From positions 1 to 43,544 of the forward strand of contig JAVJSU010000037.1 in assembly GCA_040219275.1 (NCBI GenBank): a DNA stretch of 43,544 nt, in the 5' to 3' direction. This document shows positions 9,535 to 18,579 of this stretch, piece after piece. The stretch comes from JAVJSU01 sp040219275 (lineage in GTDB: Bacteria > Chloroflexota > Anaerolineae > Aggregatilineales > Phototrophicaceae). Position 1 is the stretch's first letter. Each line of letters begins with the position of its first letter. The notes under the pieces were generated by a model. That model made no database searches, had not been told where the DNA came from, and saw nothing but the letters and a program-made list of their open reading frames with translations. Both the position numbers and the translations under genes were made by a program.

Positions 9535-10293
9535 ATGCAACAAGCGAATTCAGAACAACCACAACGTTCTACCACAGAAACGCTCGTCAATGTGTCACAG
9601 AATGAGCGTCGATTATCAACCCTTGGTGGCGCACTTTTACTGTTAGCTAGCCTTCAAAACAAGCGAAAATTCCGCTTCGGTATTGCGACCGCTGGAGCGA
9701 CCCTACTTTATCGCGGTCTGACTGGAATTTCCCCCATCTATAAACTTATGAACAAAAATACAGCTATTCATAGCCGCGAGGCGTCAATTAGCGTGCCTCA
9801 TCAGCAGGGTGTCCATGTGAGCCAGAGCATCACAATTTCCTGCACGGTAGAAGAGGTTTATACCTTCTGGCGTGATTTCAATAACCTGCCGCGCTTTATA
9901 CCCCAGTTGAAAACAGTCGAGGTGCAGGACAACACCCACTCCCATTGGAAGCTCGCCGGCCTCGTAGGTATGACCATCGAATGGGATGCGGAAATTATCA
10001 ACGATGAGCCGAATTCCGTGATTGGTTGGCGCTCCCTGCAAAATCCCTATGTCGATCACGCCGGTTCGGTGCGTTTTAAAACCGCGCCGGGCGATCAAGG
10101 GACGGAAGTTCGGGTAGAAATGGAATACCGCCCGATTGCCGGTGTGGTGGGTACGGCGCTGGCGTGGCTGGCGGGGAATGCCCCTGAGGAGCAAACGTAT
10201 GAAGCCTTACAGCACTTAAAACAGATTCTGGAAGTCGGTGAAGTGACCACAATCGAAGGACAAAGCTCAGGACGAGCGGAAGTAAAGGCCTAA
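9535..10293 (+). CDS. SRPBCC (polyketide cyclase/START-like) protein with short membrane-associated N-terminus
   Basis: The 252-residue protein has two parts. Residues about 25-75 contain two short hydrophobic segments around a basic turn (TLGGALLLLASLQNKRKFR), resembling DUF2892-like proteins. Residues about 95-240 form an SRPBCC domain: ITISCTVEEVYTFWRDFNNLP, then W-rich strands and a C-terminal helix (EEQTYEALQHLKQILEVG). SRPBCC domains bind hydrophobic ligands; no catalytic residues can be assigned. The stop is four bases before the alcohol dehydrogenase start, and it is the first gene of a tightly spaced four-gene operon. The ATG at 9535 has only a weak upstream GAAAGCGAAA. Confidence 0.8.
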   Translation: MQQANSEQPQRSTTETLVNVSQNERRLSTLGGALLLLASLQNKRKFRFGIATAGATLLYRGLTGISPIYKLMNKNTAIHSREASISVPHQQGVHVSQSITISCTVEEVYTFWRDFNNLPRFIPQLKTVEVQDNTHSHWKLAGLVGMTIEWDAEIINDEPNSVIGWRSLQNPYVDHAGSVRFKTAPGDQGTEVRVEMEYRPIAGVVGTALAWLAGNAPEEQTYEALQHLKQILEVGEVTTIEGQSSGRAEVKA

Positions 10294-10297
10294 TTTT

Positions 10298-11467
10298 ATG
10301 AGAGCAGTTTGTTGGAATGGTGTTGAAGATGTTCGGGTAGAAACCGTGCCCGATCCCAAAATATTAAACGCGGGAGACTTGATTTTAAAAATTACCTCCA
10401 CGGCCATTTGTGGCTCGGATTTGCACCTCTATGACGGGTACATCCCGACGATGAAACCCGGCGATATTCTCGGCCACGAATTTATGGGCGAAGTGGTTGA
10501 AATCGGGAGTGAGGTTAAAAATTTGAGCGTGGGTGATCGTGTGGTTGTTCCATTTAACATCGCCTGCGGCAAGTGTCACTACTGCACGCATGATTTGTGG
10601 TCATTGTGTGATAACTCCAATCCGAACGCACAACTGGCGGAGAAAATGTACGGTTATTCTCCCGCAGGCTTGTTCGGTTACTCGCATCTGCTCGGCGGTT
10701 ATGCGGGTGGGCAGGCGGAGTATGTGCGTGTGCCTTACGCGGATGTCGGCCCGCTTAAAGTGCCGTCTTATCTGGAAGACGATCAGGTGCTTTTCCTGAC
10801 GGATATTTTCCCGACAGGTTACATGGCGGCGGAAAATGCCAATATTCAACCTGGGCATATCGTGGCGGTGTGGGGATGTGGGCCAGTAGGGCAGTTTGCT
10901 ATACAGAGCGCACGCCTGCTCGGTGCGGAACGAGTGATCGCGATTGATCGCTTTCCGGAACGTTTGAAACTCGCACAGATGCATGGTGCAGAGACGATTA
11001 ATTACGCGCAGATTAATGATGTGGTGGGCGCATTAAAGGAAATGACCGGCGGGCGGGGGCCGGATGCCTGCATTGATGCCGTCGGCATGGAGTCGCATTC
11101 CGCCGGACTCACCGGACTTTTTGATCGCGTAAAACAGAACCTGCGCTTAGAAACGGATCGTCCCCACGCCCTGCGTGAAGCGATACAGGCCTGCCGCAAA
11201 GGAGGCACGGTCTCCATTCCCGGCGTGTATGCGTGGTTGCTCGACAAAGTTCCAATGGGCACGGCGTTCGCTAAAGGTCTAACCTTTCGTATGGGACAAA
11301 CGCATGTACACAATTACTTAAAACCCCTGCTCCAGCACATCGAAAACGGGGATATTGATCCGACGTTTGTCATTTCTCATCGCCTCTCACTCAATGAAGC
11401 GCCCGGTGCCTACAAAATGTTTCGTGATAAGCAAGACGACTGTATAAAGGTGGTATTGAAACCATGA
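10298..11467 (+). CDS. Zinc-dependent alcohol dehydrogenase (formaldehyde dehydrogenase-like MDR)
   Basis: This 389-residue member of the medium-chain dehydrogenase family would oxidise an alcohol with NAD(P) in the cytoplasm. Catalytic zinc ligands are visible as C38 (AICGSD) and H60-E61 (LGHEF). The structural zinc site is C90, C93, C96 and C104 (CGKCHYC, then SLC). The Rossmann motif is W-G-C-G-P-V-G at 192-198. The insert with DIFPTGY and the overall length resemble the glutathione-independent formaldehyde dehydrogenase branch, so short aldehydes or alcohols are possible substrates, but specificity cannot be read. The gene ends in an ATGA overlap with the next gene. Confidence 0.9.
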   Translation: MRAVCWNGVEDVRVETVPDPKILNAGDLILKITSTAICGSDLHLYDGYIPTMKPGDILGHEFMGEVVEIGSEVKNLSVGDRVVVPFNIACGKCHYCTHDLWSLCDNSNPNAQLAEKMYGYSPAGLFGYSHLLGGYAGGQAEYVRVPYADVGPLKVPSYLEDDQVLFLTDIFPTGYMAAENANIQPGHIVAVWGCGPVGQFAIQSARLLGAERVIAIDRFPERLKLAQMHGAETINYAQINDVVGALKEMTGGRGPDACIDAVGMESHSAGLTGLFDRVKQNLRLETDRPHALREAIQACRKGGTVSIPGVYAWLLDKVPMGTAFAKGLTFRMGQTHVHNYLKPLLQHIENGDIDPTFVISHRLSLNEAPGAYKMFRDKQDDCIKVVLKP

Positions 11468-12441
11468 AAAATCTCAAAATTGGCTATGCAATCTCTAGCG
11501 AGGAGCATCACCCCTCTAATATTGTGGAGCACGCCCGGCGCGCGGAGGAAGTCGGGTTTACTTATGCATTAATTTCGGATCATTTTCATCCGTGGGTGGA
11601 TGCGCAGGGACATAGCCCATTTGTGTGGTCGGTGCTCGGTGCGATTGCCCATAACACCGAACGGTTACACATCGGTACCGGGGTGACCTGCCCTATGATC
11701 CGTACACATCCGGCAATTATTGCCCATGCCGCGGCGACAGTCGCCGCAATGATGCCCGGACGCTTCTTTTTAGGGTTAGGCACGGGCGAAAACCTGAACG
11801 AGCATATTCTAGGAGATCGCTGGCCCGCCTACCAGATACGTGCGGAGATGTTTGAAGAGTCAATCCATGTGATCCGTTTATTATGGGAAGGCGGTTTGCA
11901 ATCCCACTATGGCAAACACTACACGCTAGAAAATGCGCGTCTCTACACCCTGCCGGAAAATCCCCCACCGATCATGATTGCGGCGGCAGGACCGGAATCC
12001 GCAGAGTTAGCGGGCAAAATCGGGGATGGTCTTATCAATACCGCGCCGGATGCCGAAGTAGTAAAGACTTTTGAACAACATTCGGATCAAGAACGCCCCA
12101 AATACGGCAAATTGACGGTCTGTTGGGCGGAAAGCGTGGACAAAGCCCGCGCTACCGCTTACAAATATTTCCCCAATGCAGGACTGAAGGGAGATCTGGC
12201 ACAAGAATTACCACTACCGTCCCATTTTGAGGCCGCCGCGAAGAACATCAGCGAAGAGGATGTCGCGGAATCGGTGATCTGCGGCAACGATCCGCAACCC
12301 TTTCTCGAAGGCATCCAGAAGTATGCGGATGCAGGTTACGACCACATTTATATCCATCAGGTCGGGCCAGATCAGGAAGGGTTCTTCAATTTCTTCCAGA
12401 AACACTTACTACCAGCTATCCCTATAAAGGAGCAAGCATGA
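11464..12441 (+). CDS. F420-dependent LLM-class oxidoreductase (TIGR03557-like)
   Basis: This 325-residue luciferase-like TIM-barrel protein starts KIGYAISSEEHHPSNIVEHA and contains WSVLGAIAHNTERLHIGTGV and MPGRFFLGLGTGENLNEH, the pattern of the F420-dependent group related to glucose-6-phosphate dehydrogenase (TIGR03557). Known members transfer hydride between a hydroxyl or carbonyl group and coenzyme F420. Using F420 rather than FMN is inferred from family. It overlaps the upstream dehydrogenase by ATGA and the downstream SDR by ATGA, so the three redox enzymes are translationally coupled and probably act on related compounds. F420 biosynthesis genes are not in the window. Confidence 0.88.
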   Translation: MKNLKIGYAISSEEHHPSNIVEHARRAEEVGFTYALISDHFHPWVDAQGHSPFVWSVLGAIAHNTERLHIGTGVTCPMIRTHPAIIAHAAATVAAMMPGRFFLGLGTGENLNEHILGDRWPAYQIRAEMFEESIHVIRLLWEGGLQSHYGKHYTLENARLYTLPENPPPIMIAAAGPESAELAGKIGDGLINTAPDAEVVKTFEQHSDQERPKYGKLTVCWAESVDKARATAYKYFPNAGLKGDLAQELPLPSHFEAAAKNISEEDVAESVICGNDPQPFLEGIQKYADAGYDHIYIHQVGPDQEGFFNFFQKHLLPAIPIKEQA

Positions 12442-13487
12442 AGACGAGACGAAAAATTATCCTCGGCTTATCAGCACTTTCCTCGCTAAGCTGGATCATG
12501 ACCCAACTTCGCCCGAAGCGCGATCTCACAGGACAAGTTGCGCTGGTGACGGGTGGTTCACGCGGGCTTGGCCTGCTCATAGCGCGTGATCTTGGCCTTA
12601 AAGGATGTCGTGTGGCGATTTGTGCGCGTGATGAAGCGGAACTTGAGGACGCTCAGAATTTTCTGGCGCAAGCGGATGTACATGATGTTCTGACGCTAAC
12701 CTGCGATGTGAGCGATCAAGATCAGGTGGGACAACTCATCGCCTCAGTTGAAGAACAATTCGGGCCGATTGATCTGCTCATCAACAACGCGGGCGTTATC
12801 CAGACTGGGCCGATCCGGAGCCAGCGAATTGAAGATTTTGAGCAATCGATGGATATCATGTTCTGGGGTGGCGTATATCCCACGCTGAATCTACTACCCA
12901 GGATGTTGCAACGTCAATCCGGGCATATTGTGAATATAACCTCTGTAGGAGGCAAGGTCGCCGTGCCGCACCTTTCACCTTATGGGGCGGCGAAGTTTGC
13001 TGCTGTGGGCTTCTCAGAAGGCTTAGCCGCGGAACTCTGGCGCTCAGGGGTACAGGTAACAACGGTTGTGCCAGGTTTGATGCGTACCGGTTCCTATTTG
13101 AATGCTTTCTTTAAGGGCAATCATCAACCGGAGTTCAAATGGTTCGCCCTGATTGATAACTTGCCGATTATGTCGATGGATGCCGAGGTCGCGGCACACA
13201 ATATCGTCTCAGCCATCCGGCGCGGTGATACCGAACTCGTGCTTACCTTACCTGCAAAAATACTCGTTAAGTTTCATGGGGTATTCCCTGTGCTGACGAC
13301 AAAATTGCTTGGTTTGATAAATCGGGTTGTCCTACCGGAGGGGACAAATACTCAGAAAAAGCGCGGGATGGATATTCAAGAAAATATTCAGGCGCCTTTC
13401 TTCAATTTCGCTACCACATGGGGACGTTCCGCCGCACGTCGCCTGAATCAGTATGAAGACTCCCTCACGGAGCAGGAGCAAGAATAG
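12438..13487 (+). CDS. SDR-family dehydrogenase with N-terminal membrane anchor
   Basis: The 349-residue protein begins with a hydrophobic segment after a basic MKTRRK (about residues 7-22), then a classical short-chain dehydrogenase: TGGSRGLG at 38-45, NNAG after LLI, catalytic S169 (NITSVGG), Y182 and K186 (YGAAK). The C-terminal part beyond about 250 contains another hydrophobic stretch (ILVKFHGVFPVLTTKLLGLI), so the enzyme may lie on the membrane. Strong ribosome binding site AAAGGAG precedes the ATG by six to seven bases. It is the last gene of the operon starting at 9535. Confidence 0.88.
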   Translation: MKTRRKIILGLSALSSLSWIMTQLRPKRDLTGQVALVTGGSRGLGLLIARDLGLKGCRVAICARDEAELEDAQNFLAQADVHDVLTLTCDVSDQDQVGQLIASVEEQFGPIDLLINNAGVIQTGPIRSQRIEDFEQSMDIMFWGGVYPTLNLLPRMLQRQSGHIVNITSVGGKVAVPHLSPYGAAKFAAVGFSEGLAAELWRSGVQVTTVVPGLMRTGSYLNAFFKGNHQPEFKWFALIDNLPIMSMDAEVAAHNIVSAIRRGDTELVLTLPAKILVKFHGVFPVLTTKLLGLINRVVLPEGTNTQKKRGMDIQENIQAPFFNFATTWGRSAARRLNQYEDSLTEQEQE

Positions 13488-13571
13488 CTTAGAACACGCA
13501 TAATCCGCACGGGGAGCAACATACCGTAGAAATTCAGCATAGCGCGTGTCCTCTTTCTCCTTTATGAATGA

Positions 13572-13871
13572 TTAGAGATTGACATATTCCGTGAGAATTT
13601 TTTTCGTGCAGGGGAGAATCCCGTGTATCAATTGCTCCAGACGGGGCAGGCAACCGGCATAATTGTTGAAATTGCACCCGACAGCGGCATATGCACCCAT
13701 CATAATCACCCATTTTGGTTCGGCCATCTGGTCATAAAGTTCATGCACTACCGGCGCCATCTTGCGTGAAACACGCCCCGCGAGATTCATCAGATCCGCC
13801 TGGCGTGGACTGGCACGGTTGAGTTCCATGCCAAAACGAGACATATCATAGTTGCCTGCCTGGGTAGCCTC
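13572..13871 (-). pseudogene. nuoB: nuoB remnant (NADH-quinone oxidoreductase subunit B)
   Basis: On the minus strand the segment reads ATQAGNYDMSRFGMELNRASPR, then QADLMNLAGRVSRKMAPVVHE and AEPKWVIMMGAY, which is unmistakably NuoB. It is not functional: the N-terminal half with the paired cysteines is missing, the usual GACASCGG is degraded to GAYAAVGC, and about sixteen residues between FNNYA and GCPPRPE are deleted (it reads NNYAGCLPRLE). Thus N2 cluster ligands are lost. It abuts the DUF2231 remnant directly, so an ancient rearrangement joined two unrelated genes. No other complex I gene is in the window. Confidence 0.85.
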
Positions 13872-14281
13872 CATACAAGTCCGTAACTATGAGGATCGCG
13901 CCCACCACGATGGACAGAACCAGTCCTAACCCAGTACGGTCTCTGAATCTCGCGTGAGCAGATTAATCAGCGTCAGGATTACCATACCCGCATTGCCCAG
14001 AAAGTGAATCCATGCCACTTGATGTTCTAGGATAGCGGATTTTGTCAAAAAGTCGGTTAGACGGACGATTGTCGCCAGTACGCCCGTTACTAAGCCAGCG
14101 AGGATGAAGCACCATGAGGCTTCCGCCTAGAAATCCCTCCCCCTGATTGTGAAGACGATATCGGTGATGATAGCGCACTCAAAAAAGCAATCGGAAACGG
14201 GACGAGAATAGGGTGGATGAGATGTCCTGCGACAGATACGGTGCTTTTAATTGGTCCGTGTTTATGATCTTGTATGCTCAA
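13872..14281 (-). pseudogene. DUF2231 membrane protein remnant
   Basis: The first 30 codons or so (starting at 14281, TTG) read IQDHKHGPIKSTVSVAGH then LIHPILVPFPIAFL, the start of DUF2231 membrane proteins. The reading then shifts frame near 14175, continues as TDIVFTIRGRDF followed by an in-frame TAG (14127-14129, where a Trp is expected), then AEASWCFILAGLVTGVLA and HQVAWIHFLGNAGMVIL, and shifts again near 13940 into LGLVLSIVVGAILIVT. Two frameshifts plus a nonsense codon make it a clear pseudogene. The last recognisable residues (LYGG) are followed at once by nuoB sequence. Confidence 0.85.
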
Positions 14282-14290
14282 TTATCCATA

Positions 14291-15304
14291 CTATGAATCG
14301 CGTTTACGATAAATTAGCGCCGCGAGAATTGAGGCTGGCACAATAGAAAGCACAACCGCCTGCAACCATTTGGGCGCAAGTTCAAACATGGGGGTATAGA
14401 GGCTGGATTTGGTCATATTTTCAAAATCGCCATATACACGTCCGGAGCCTTCTACCGATTGAAACAGGTTATCGGTCTTGTTGTCCGGCTCATCGGTGGT
14501 TTGCAGTCTCACCATCGCCCGATTAACGGTCATGATTTTATCGACCAATTGGGGATTGATGCGCTGTGCCGCCCAGAAGACTAAGCCCGCACCACCCACA
14601 AAGATATCACGCTGGGGCGACTTAATCGCGCTTACAATGGCTCGTGCGGCTAAATCTGGCGAGTAAACCGGCGGAACCGGCATAGGCTTGACCCTCACTT
14701 TTGAACGCGCATGATTAAATAGTGGGGTGTTGATTCCGGAAGGCAAAATGAGTGTGACATCCACACCGCTTTTCGCGATATCTTGCTCCATACGTAAGGC
14801 TTCCGTGTAGGCTTTTACAGCATGTTTCGAGGCTGAATAGACGGATTGTAGGGGCAGAGCGCGGTGGGATTCGACCGATCCCACATTGACAATCACGCCA
14901 TACCTCTGTTGCCTCATATAAGGGAGGACTGCACTCACCCCGTGAACGATGCCGAGAAAATTGGTTTCCATCACGCGCTTGGCTTCTTCGACCGTCGTTT
15001 CCTCGGCGGTCGCATAAATTGAGACGCCGGCATTGTTCACCCATGCATCAATCCGCCCATAGGTGCCAATGGTCGTATCAGCCGCACGTTGAATTTTTAC
15101 CCAATCTGTTACATCGGCGGGGATCACCAGTGCTTTGCCGCCTTGAAGTTCAATCTCATGGGCGACTTCGCGGAGCGCTTCTTTGTTGCGTGCGATTAAA
15201 GCGATGGTTGCGCCTTCTTCAGCACACATCAGCGCGGTTCTCCGTCCGATTCCAGAAGAAGCGCCGGTGATTACTATGACTCGTCCATCTAAAGAGTCGT
15301 GCAT
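14291..15304 (-). CDS. SDR-family oxidoreductase with C-terminal membrane segment
   Basis: A 337-residue short-chain dehydrogenase: VIVITGASSGIG near the N-terminus, WVNNAGVS, catalytic serine in VNVGSVESH, and YSASK as the Tyr/Lys pair. After the core it has a long tail ending in a hydrophobic helix (LQAVVLSIVPASILAALIY), so it may be membrane attached. An upstream ATG at 15397 would overlap the catalase gene; I chose the ATG at 15302-15304 because GGAGG lies six bases before it and MHDSLDGRVIVITG is the normal family start. It follows the catalase gene by 25 bases in the same direction. A fragment homologous to its middle occurs at 21066-21160. Confidence 0.88.
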   Translation of the reverse strand: MHDSLDGRVIVITGASSGIGRRTALMCAEEGATIALIARNKEALREVAHEIELQGGKALVIPADVTDWVKIQRAADTTIGTYGRIDAWVNNAGVSIYATAEETTVEEAKRVMETNFLGIVHGVSAVLPYMRQQRYGVIVNVGSVESHRALPLQSVYSASKHAVKAYTEALRMEQDIAKSGVDVTLILPSGINTPLFNHARSKVRVKPMPVPPVYSPDLAARAIVSAIKSPQRDIFVGGAGLVFWAAQRINPQLVDKIMTVNRAMVRLQTTDEPDNKTDNLFQSVEGSGRVYGDFENMTKSSLYTPMFELAPKWLQAVVLSIVPASILAALIYRKRDS

Positions 15305-15329
15305 TATGTCCTCCATGCGTTCTGTGTTC

Positions 15330-16193
15330 CTACGCTTTTTTCGAGGGTTTATCGTAAGTGCGCGGATCGGGTTCTTTAAGATTTGCATCACCGCCACCGG
15401 GCTGGGGCTTTACGGAAAACTCACCTTTGCCATCCATAGATTTACCACTGGTCCAGCGACCTTCCGGCGTTTTCATCCCATTGACGCCGGTTTCCATAAA
15501 GGCATAGCTGTATTCCTGATTTTCTTGTTCCTGGGGGAAGGTGGCCGGAACGGGGAGGTGTTCGCCAAGTTCTTCGATCACGGCCAGCCATTGATTCTGG
15601 TGCATGGTGTCGCGGGCGATCATGTAGGAAAGCATGTGCTTCATGCCTGGATCATCCGTCATCTCATACAGGCGGGTTGCCAGTGTGCGCCCTGTGGCTT
15701 CCGCCATCACATTAGCGTACATATCTCCGGCGAGGTTGCCACTCGCGACCACATAACCACCCGTCCACGGCACACCATTACTGTCTACCGGCATCGCATG
15801 TAACCCTGCCGAGAGAAACTGGCGCGGTTGCATCCCGGCGAGAATGGCTTCATGGATACTGTTGTGAGCATCTCCGTTACCCATCACTTTTTCGACAATT
15901 GGATTTGACTTGGCGGCATCTTCCTGTAACGTAATGGGCGCACCTTCGAGATTTTTAGCAACCGCAGTAGCAAGCATTTCAATATGCCCCATTTCTTCTG
16001 CGGCGGTTTGCAGTAGCATATCGCGATATTTACCCATCTTCGCCGGGATGGCCCATGCCTGAAACAGATACTGCATACAAACGCGCATTTCACCTTCTGC
16101 GCCGCCGATCCCCTGTTGGAGCATCTTGGCGAATAGTGGATTTGGTTTTTCTACACGAACCTCAAACTGAAGTTTGCCGTCGGTATAAAACAT
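15330..16193 (-). CDS. Manganese catalase
   Basis: A dimanganese catalase that disproportionates hydrogen peroxide without haem. The 287-residue protein has the ferritin-like four-helix fold with expected metal ligands: E35 in GGAEGEM, E67 and H70 in AAEEMGHIEML, a Glu in VMAEATGR and a His in ARDTMHQNQW. Length and the flexible Pro/Gly/Lys-rich C-terminus (KPQPGGGDANLKEPDPRTYD) are normal. The start at 16193 has AAAGG nine bases upstream. It is first in a minus-strand pair with the SDR at 14291-15304, a pairing that suggests an oxidative or osmotic stress set together with the trehalose genes. Confidence 0.93.
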   Translation of the reverse strand: MFYTDGKLQFEVRVEKPNPLFAKMLQQGIGGAEGEMRVCMQYLFQAWAIPAKMGKYRDMLLQTAAEEMGHIEMLATAVAKNLEGAPITLQEDAAKSNPIVEKVMGNGDAHNSIHEAILAGMQPRQFLSAGLHAMPVDSNGVPWTGGYVVASGNLAGDMYANVMAEATGRTLATRLYEMTDDPGMKHMLSYMIARDTMHQNQWLAVIEELGEHLPVPATFPQEQENQEYSYAFMETGVNGMKTPEGRWTSGKSMDGKGEFSVKPQPGGGDANLKEPDPRTYDKPSKKA

Positions 16194-16621
16194 GACTGCT
16201 AACCTTTCTTAAAGTATTTGTTCAGATATGGTGAGTATATAAGTGCGGTATTTCATCAACATGAGGCAAGCAGAGGGACTTAGGATGAACTTTTTGCCGT
16301 GATGCACTAACCCTTCAACCTATCGCGCTTCGTCCAGATGTCCTATGAGATAACCTTTGCCGTTGGACATGCTTATCGAGCAATTCCCGGATTTTCCTTA
16401 ACATAAAGTACGATCATAATTCCCTCCTATTGACCCATAGTTGTGCTATACATTCCCTGCTAAGGTTGTTGGTGACTTAAACGCGATTCTACTTGTGGCT
16501 TCAGCAACAGCTTTGTTCGTCTGCTGAAAATTTTCAGTGCTAGCATGATCACACTAACCCTTCTATGGGATACCTCACTTGCTGTAAGTACCTAACTTGA
16601 TAATTTGGAAGGGCATGAAAT
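16194..16621. other. Divergent intergenic region between catalase and AI-2E transporter
   Basis: This 428-base region must hold promoters for two divergent genes. No strong -35/-10 pair stands out; TTGCTG followed by GATAAT before 16610 is the nearest candidate for the transporter but the spacing is too short to trust. No gene or gene remnant was recognised. Confidence 0.35.
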
Positions 16622-17722
16622 ATGGATCAGAAGCAAATAAGCTCGTATTCCGAATTTCCACCCTGGATGCGTTCCTGGTGGGCAGTAGTGAGCGTCATGG
16701 CAATCAGTTTAATCGTTGCTGTGATTATGCTCGCGACTGTGGTTTTGTTGATACGTCCTTTTGCGCTTCTCTTTCTAGCAATCAGTATTGCCGCCGCGCT
16801 CTCACCAATTATTGATCGTTTGTCACGCATTATGTCCCATTCCATAGCGATCTTGATCACTTATTTATTCATTCTTCTTGCTTTAGTTCTTTTTACGGTG
16901 GTGCTAGCACCACGTTTAGCAACACAACTGCAAACATTTATAGACCAACTTCCTGCTCTTGTGGAGCAATCTGAACAGTTTTTGAATCGGAACCAGACGC
17001 TTAGTTCACTATTGGATCGTATTGCCGCGAGTGCCGGGCAGATCGGGCAACAGGTAGTAGAGGTGCCTGTATCGGTTCTGACAGGCTTGTTTGATTCTGC
17101 TCTTGTGCTGGTTGTCTCGCTCTACCTCTTACTTTCAGCATCCAACATAAAGTCGTTTCTCCTCTCATTATTTGGCGGTGATTTACGCCAACAGATTAGC
17201 GGCATCGGTACTGAAATACTGGATGTGTTGGGTGGTTACATTCGGGGTTTAGTCATTAATATGCTACTTATTGCGACGCTTACCTCTGTTGGATTGACAC
17301 TCATTGGCATACCGTATGCGTTTGTACTGGGTGTTTTTGCAGGATTAATGGAGGCATTACCTGTTGTTGGATCCCTAATTGCGGGTACGATTGTGTTGCT
17401 GGTTGCGTTAGTACAGTCACCCACAACCTTCCTGATTACATTAGCATTTGTCCTTCTCGTTCAACAAATTGAAGGAAATGTTATTGCGCCCAACGTCATG
17501 CAACGCCAGGCAAGCGTACCCCGTTTCCTCGTACCTTTAGCTGTGCTAGCAGGCGGCATCCTATATGGTGTCCTGGGTGCGCTCATTTCTGTGCCGCTTA
17601 TTGCCGTCTTAAAAGTAATTATCTTGCGAGTTTTTGCACCCTTCATTCGGAACCTTACACACGCATCTCCTCCTAAGGGTTCTCATCAAGAGCAGACTAC
17701 ACCCGTTAGAAAACCGGACTAA
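16622..17722 (+). CDS. AI-2E family transporter (PF01594-type membrane protein)
   Basis: This 366-residue polytopic membrane protein follows the AI-2E (TqsA/PerM-like) layout: two to three N-terminal helices, an amphipathic cytoplasmic region (about 100-140, TFIDQLPALVEQSEQFLNR), then five helices with the diagnostic GLMEALPVVGSLIAG and VQQIEGNVIAPNVM. Despite the name, many members are ion or solute transporters, so the substrate is unknown. The ATG at 16622 follows GGAAGG by about eight bases. It appears monocistronic; a 7-bp hairpin (17738-17761) lies just after the stop. Confidence 0.88.
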   Translation: MDQKQISSYSEFPPWMRSWWAVVSVMAISLIVAVIMLATVVLLIRPFALLFLAISIAAALSPIIDRLSRIMSHSIAILITYLFILLALVLFTVVLAPRLATQLQTFIDQLPALVEQSEQFLNRNQTLSSLLDRIAASAGQIGQQVVEVPVSVLTGLFDSALVLVVSLYLLLSASNIKSFLLSLFGGDLRQQISGIGTEILDVLGGYIRGLVINMLLIATLTSVGLTLIGIPYAFVLGVFAGLMEALPVVGSLIAGTIVLLVALVQSPTTFLITLAFVLLVQQIEGNVIAPNVMQRQASVPRFLVPLAVLAGGILYGVLGALISVPLIAVLKVIILRVFAPFIRNLTHASPPKGSHQEQTTPVRKPD

Positions 17723-17737
17723 ATCTTTGTAATATAT

Positions 17738-17761
17738 TTGAGTTGCTAATCTATAACTCAA
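17738..17761. terminator. Weak hairpin after the AI-2E gene
   Basis: TTGAGTT and AACTCAA pair over 7 bp around a 10-base AT-rich loop, 15 bases after the stop codon, followed by TTATGTTG. It is too weak to call a strong intrinsic terminator. Confidence 0.3.
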
Positions 17762-18171
17762 TTATGTTGACATTTGGACAGCAAAGTCAAATTTCCCGCA
17801 TCTTCATAAATCGGACGCGAAAAATCGGATCCTTGATGATCATAATTCCCGCGTACTCTGTCGTCCATAACTTGATGCGGAGATATATGAGTTCCCTTAT
17901 TTTGATTTATTAACAGCAAGCCAACATTTGTAATGCCATTTCACATAAGTCAACTATCCTGGTTAAAGATGTACTGAAGCACGAAACTCCCCTAATTGGG
18001 GTGGAATTTATGCTTTCCGGCAACACCATATAGGTCAGTTGTAGGATGGTCTTTAATTTGGGCTTGGCTATCCTCAAATAATGAAAACTCTAAATCTAGG
18101 AAGATTGTACGGATAGGGATAGCAACTTCGCCAAATACCTTCATTACAATCTAATGTTTGAGGAGTATATA
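17762..18171. other. Gene-free stretch before a dead PQQ dehydrogenase
   Basis: No gene is recognised. The last part includes GAGGAG followed eight bases later by ATG (18172), which is the preserved ribosome binding site of the pseudogene downstream. Confidence 0.4.
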
Positions 18172-18579
18172 ATGCGTGATAAACCAATTAGGGGTTTATT
18201 GACTTCTGTCTTGATTCTCATAATCTTTAGTTCTGTTACAGTTTCTCAAGAGGCAACGCCATCCCCGGAATTTTTCGATGAAATACCTTCAGAAATTGCC
18301 AATTACAGCGATGATTAGCCGCTTGCCAACCGCGACTATCGCAATACACGAGCAGTTACGACATCGAATATCAACAGCCAAACAGTCAACAATCTTGAGG
18401 TTGCATGGACATTTCCTCTTCCTGGACGTGCGGCGTTCGATGCGGCGGCTTCTGCGCCAATTATCGTTGCCGATGTTGTTTATTTTCACGATCTAGCGAG
18501 TAATGTATTTGCCTTAAGTCTTGATACCGGCGAAGTGCTCTAAGAGCAACGGTATGATAATGCCATCATTAGGATTGGT
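18172..18579 (+). pseudogene. Truncated PQQ-dependent alcohol dehydrogenase remnant
   Basis: Starting at ATG 18172 the frame encodes a signal peptide (GLLTSVLILIIFSSVTVS) and then PLANRDYRNTRAVTTSNINS, VAWTFPLPGRAAFDAAASAP and VYFHDLASNVFALSLDTGE, closely matching the N-terminal blades of the dehydrogenases at 27378 and 29698. It is interrupted by TAG at 18316-18318 and TAA at 18541-18543, both where the intact copies have Trp, and similarity ends soon after (EQRYDNAI). The remaining three quarters of the gene is absent. This is a third, dead copy. Confidence 0.88.

Noticed and set aside
15183..15803. Plus-strand open frame of about 200 codons inside the manganese catalase and SDR genes
   Set aside because: It is antisense to two clearly conserved genes and encodes no recognisable pattern.
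16399..17850. Shared 13-mer GATCATAATTCCC in two intergenic regions (near 16411 and 17839)
   Set aside because: The match is short, flanks differ and the positions relative to genes are not comparable; probably chance.
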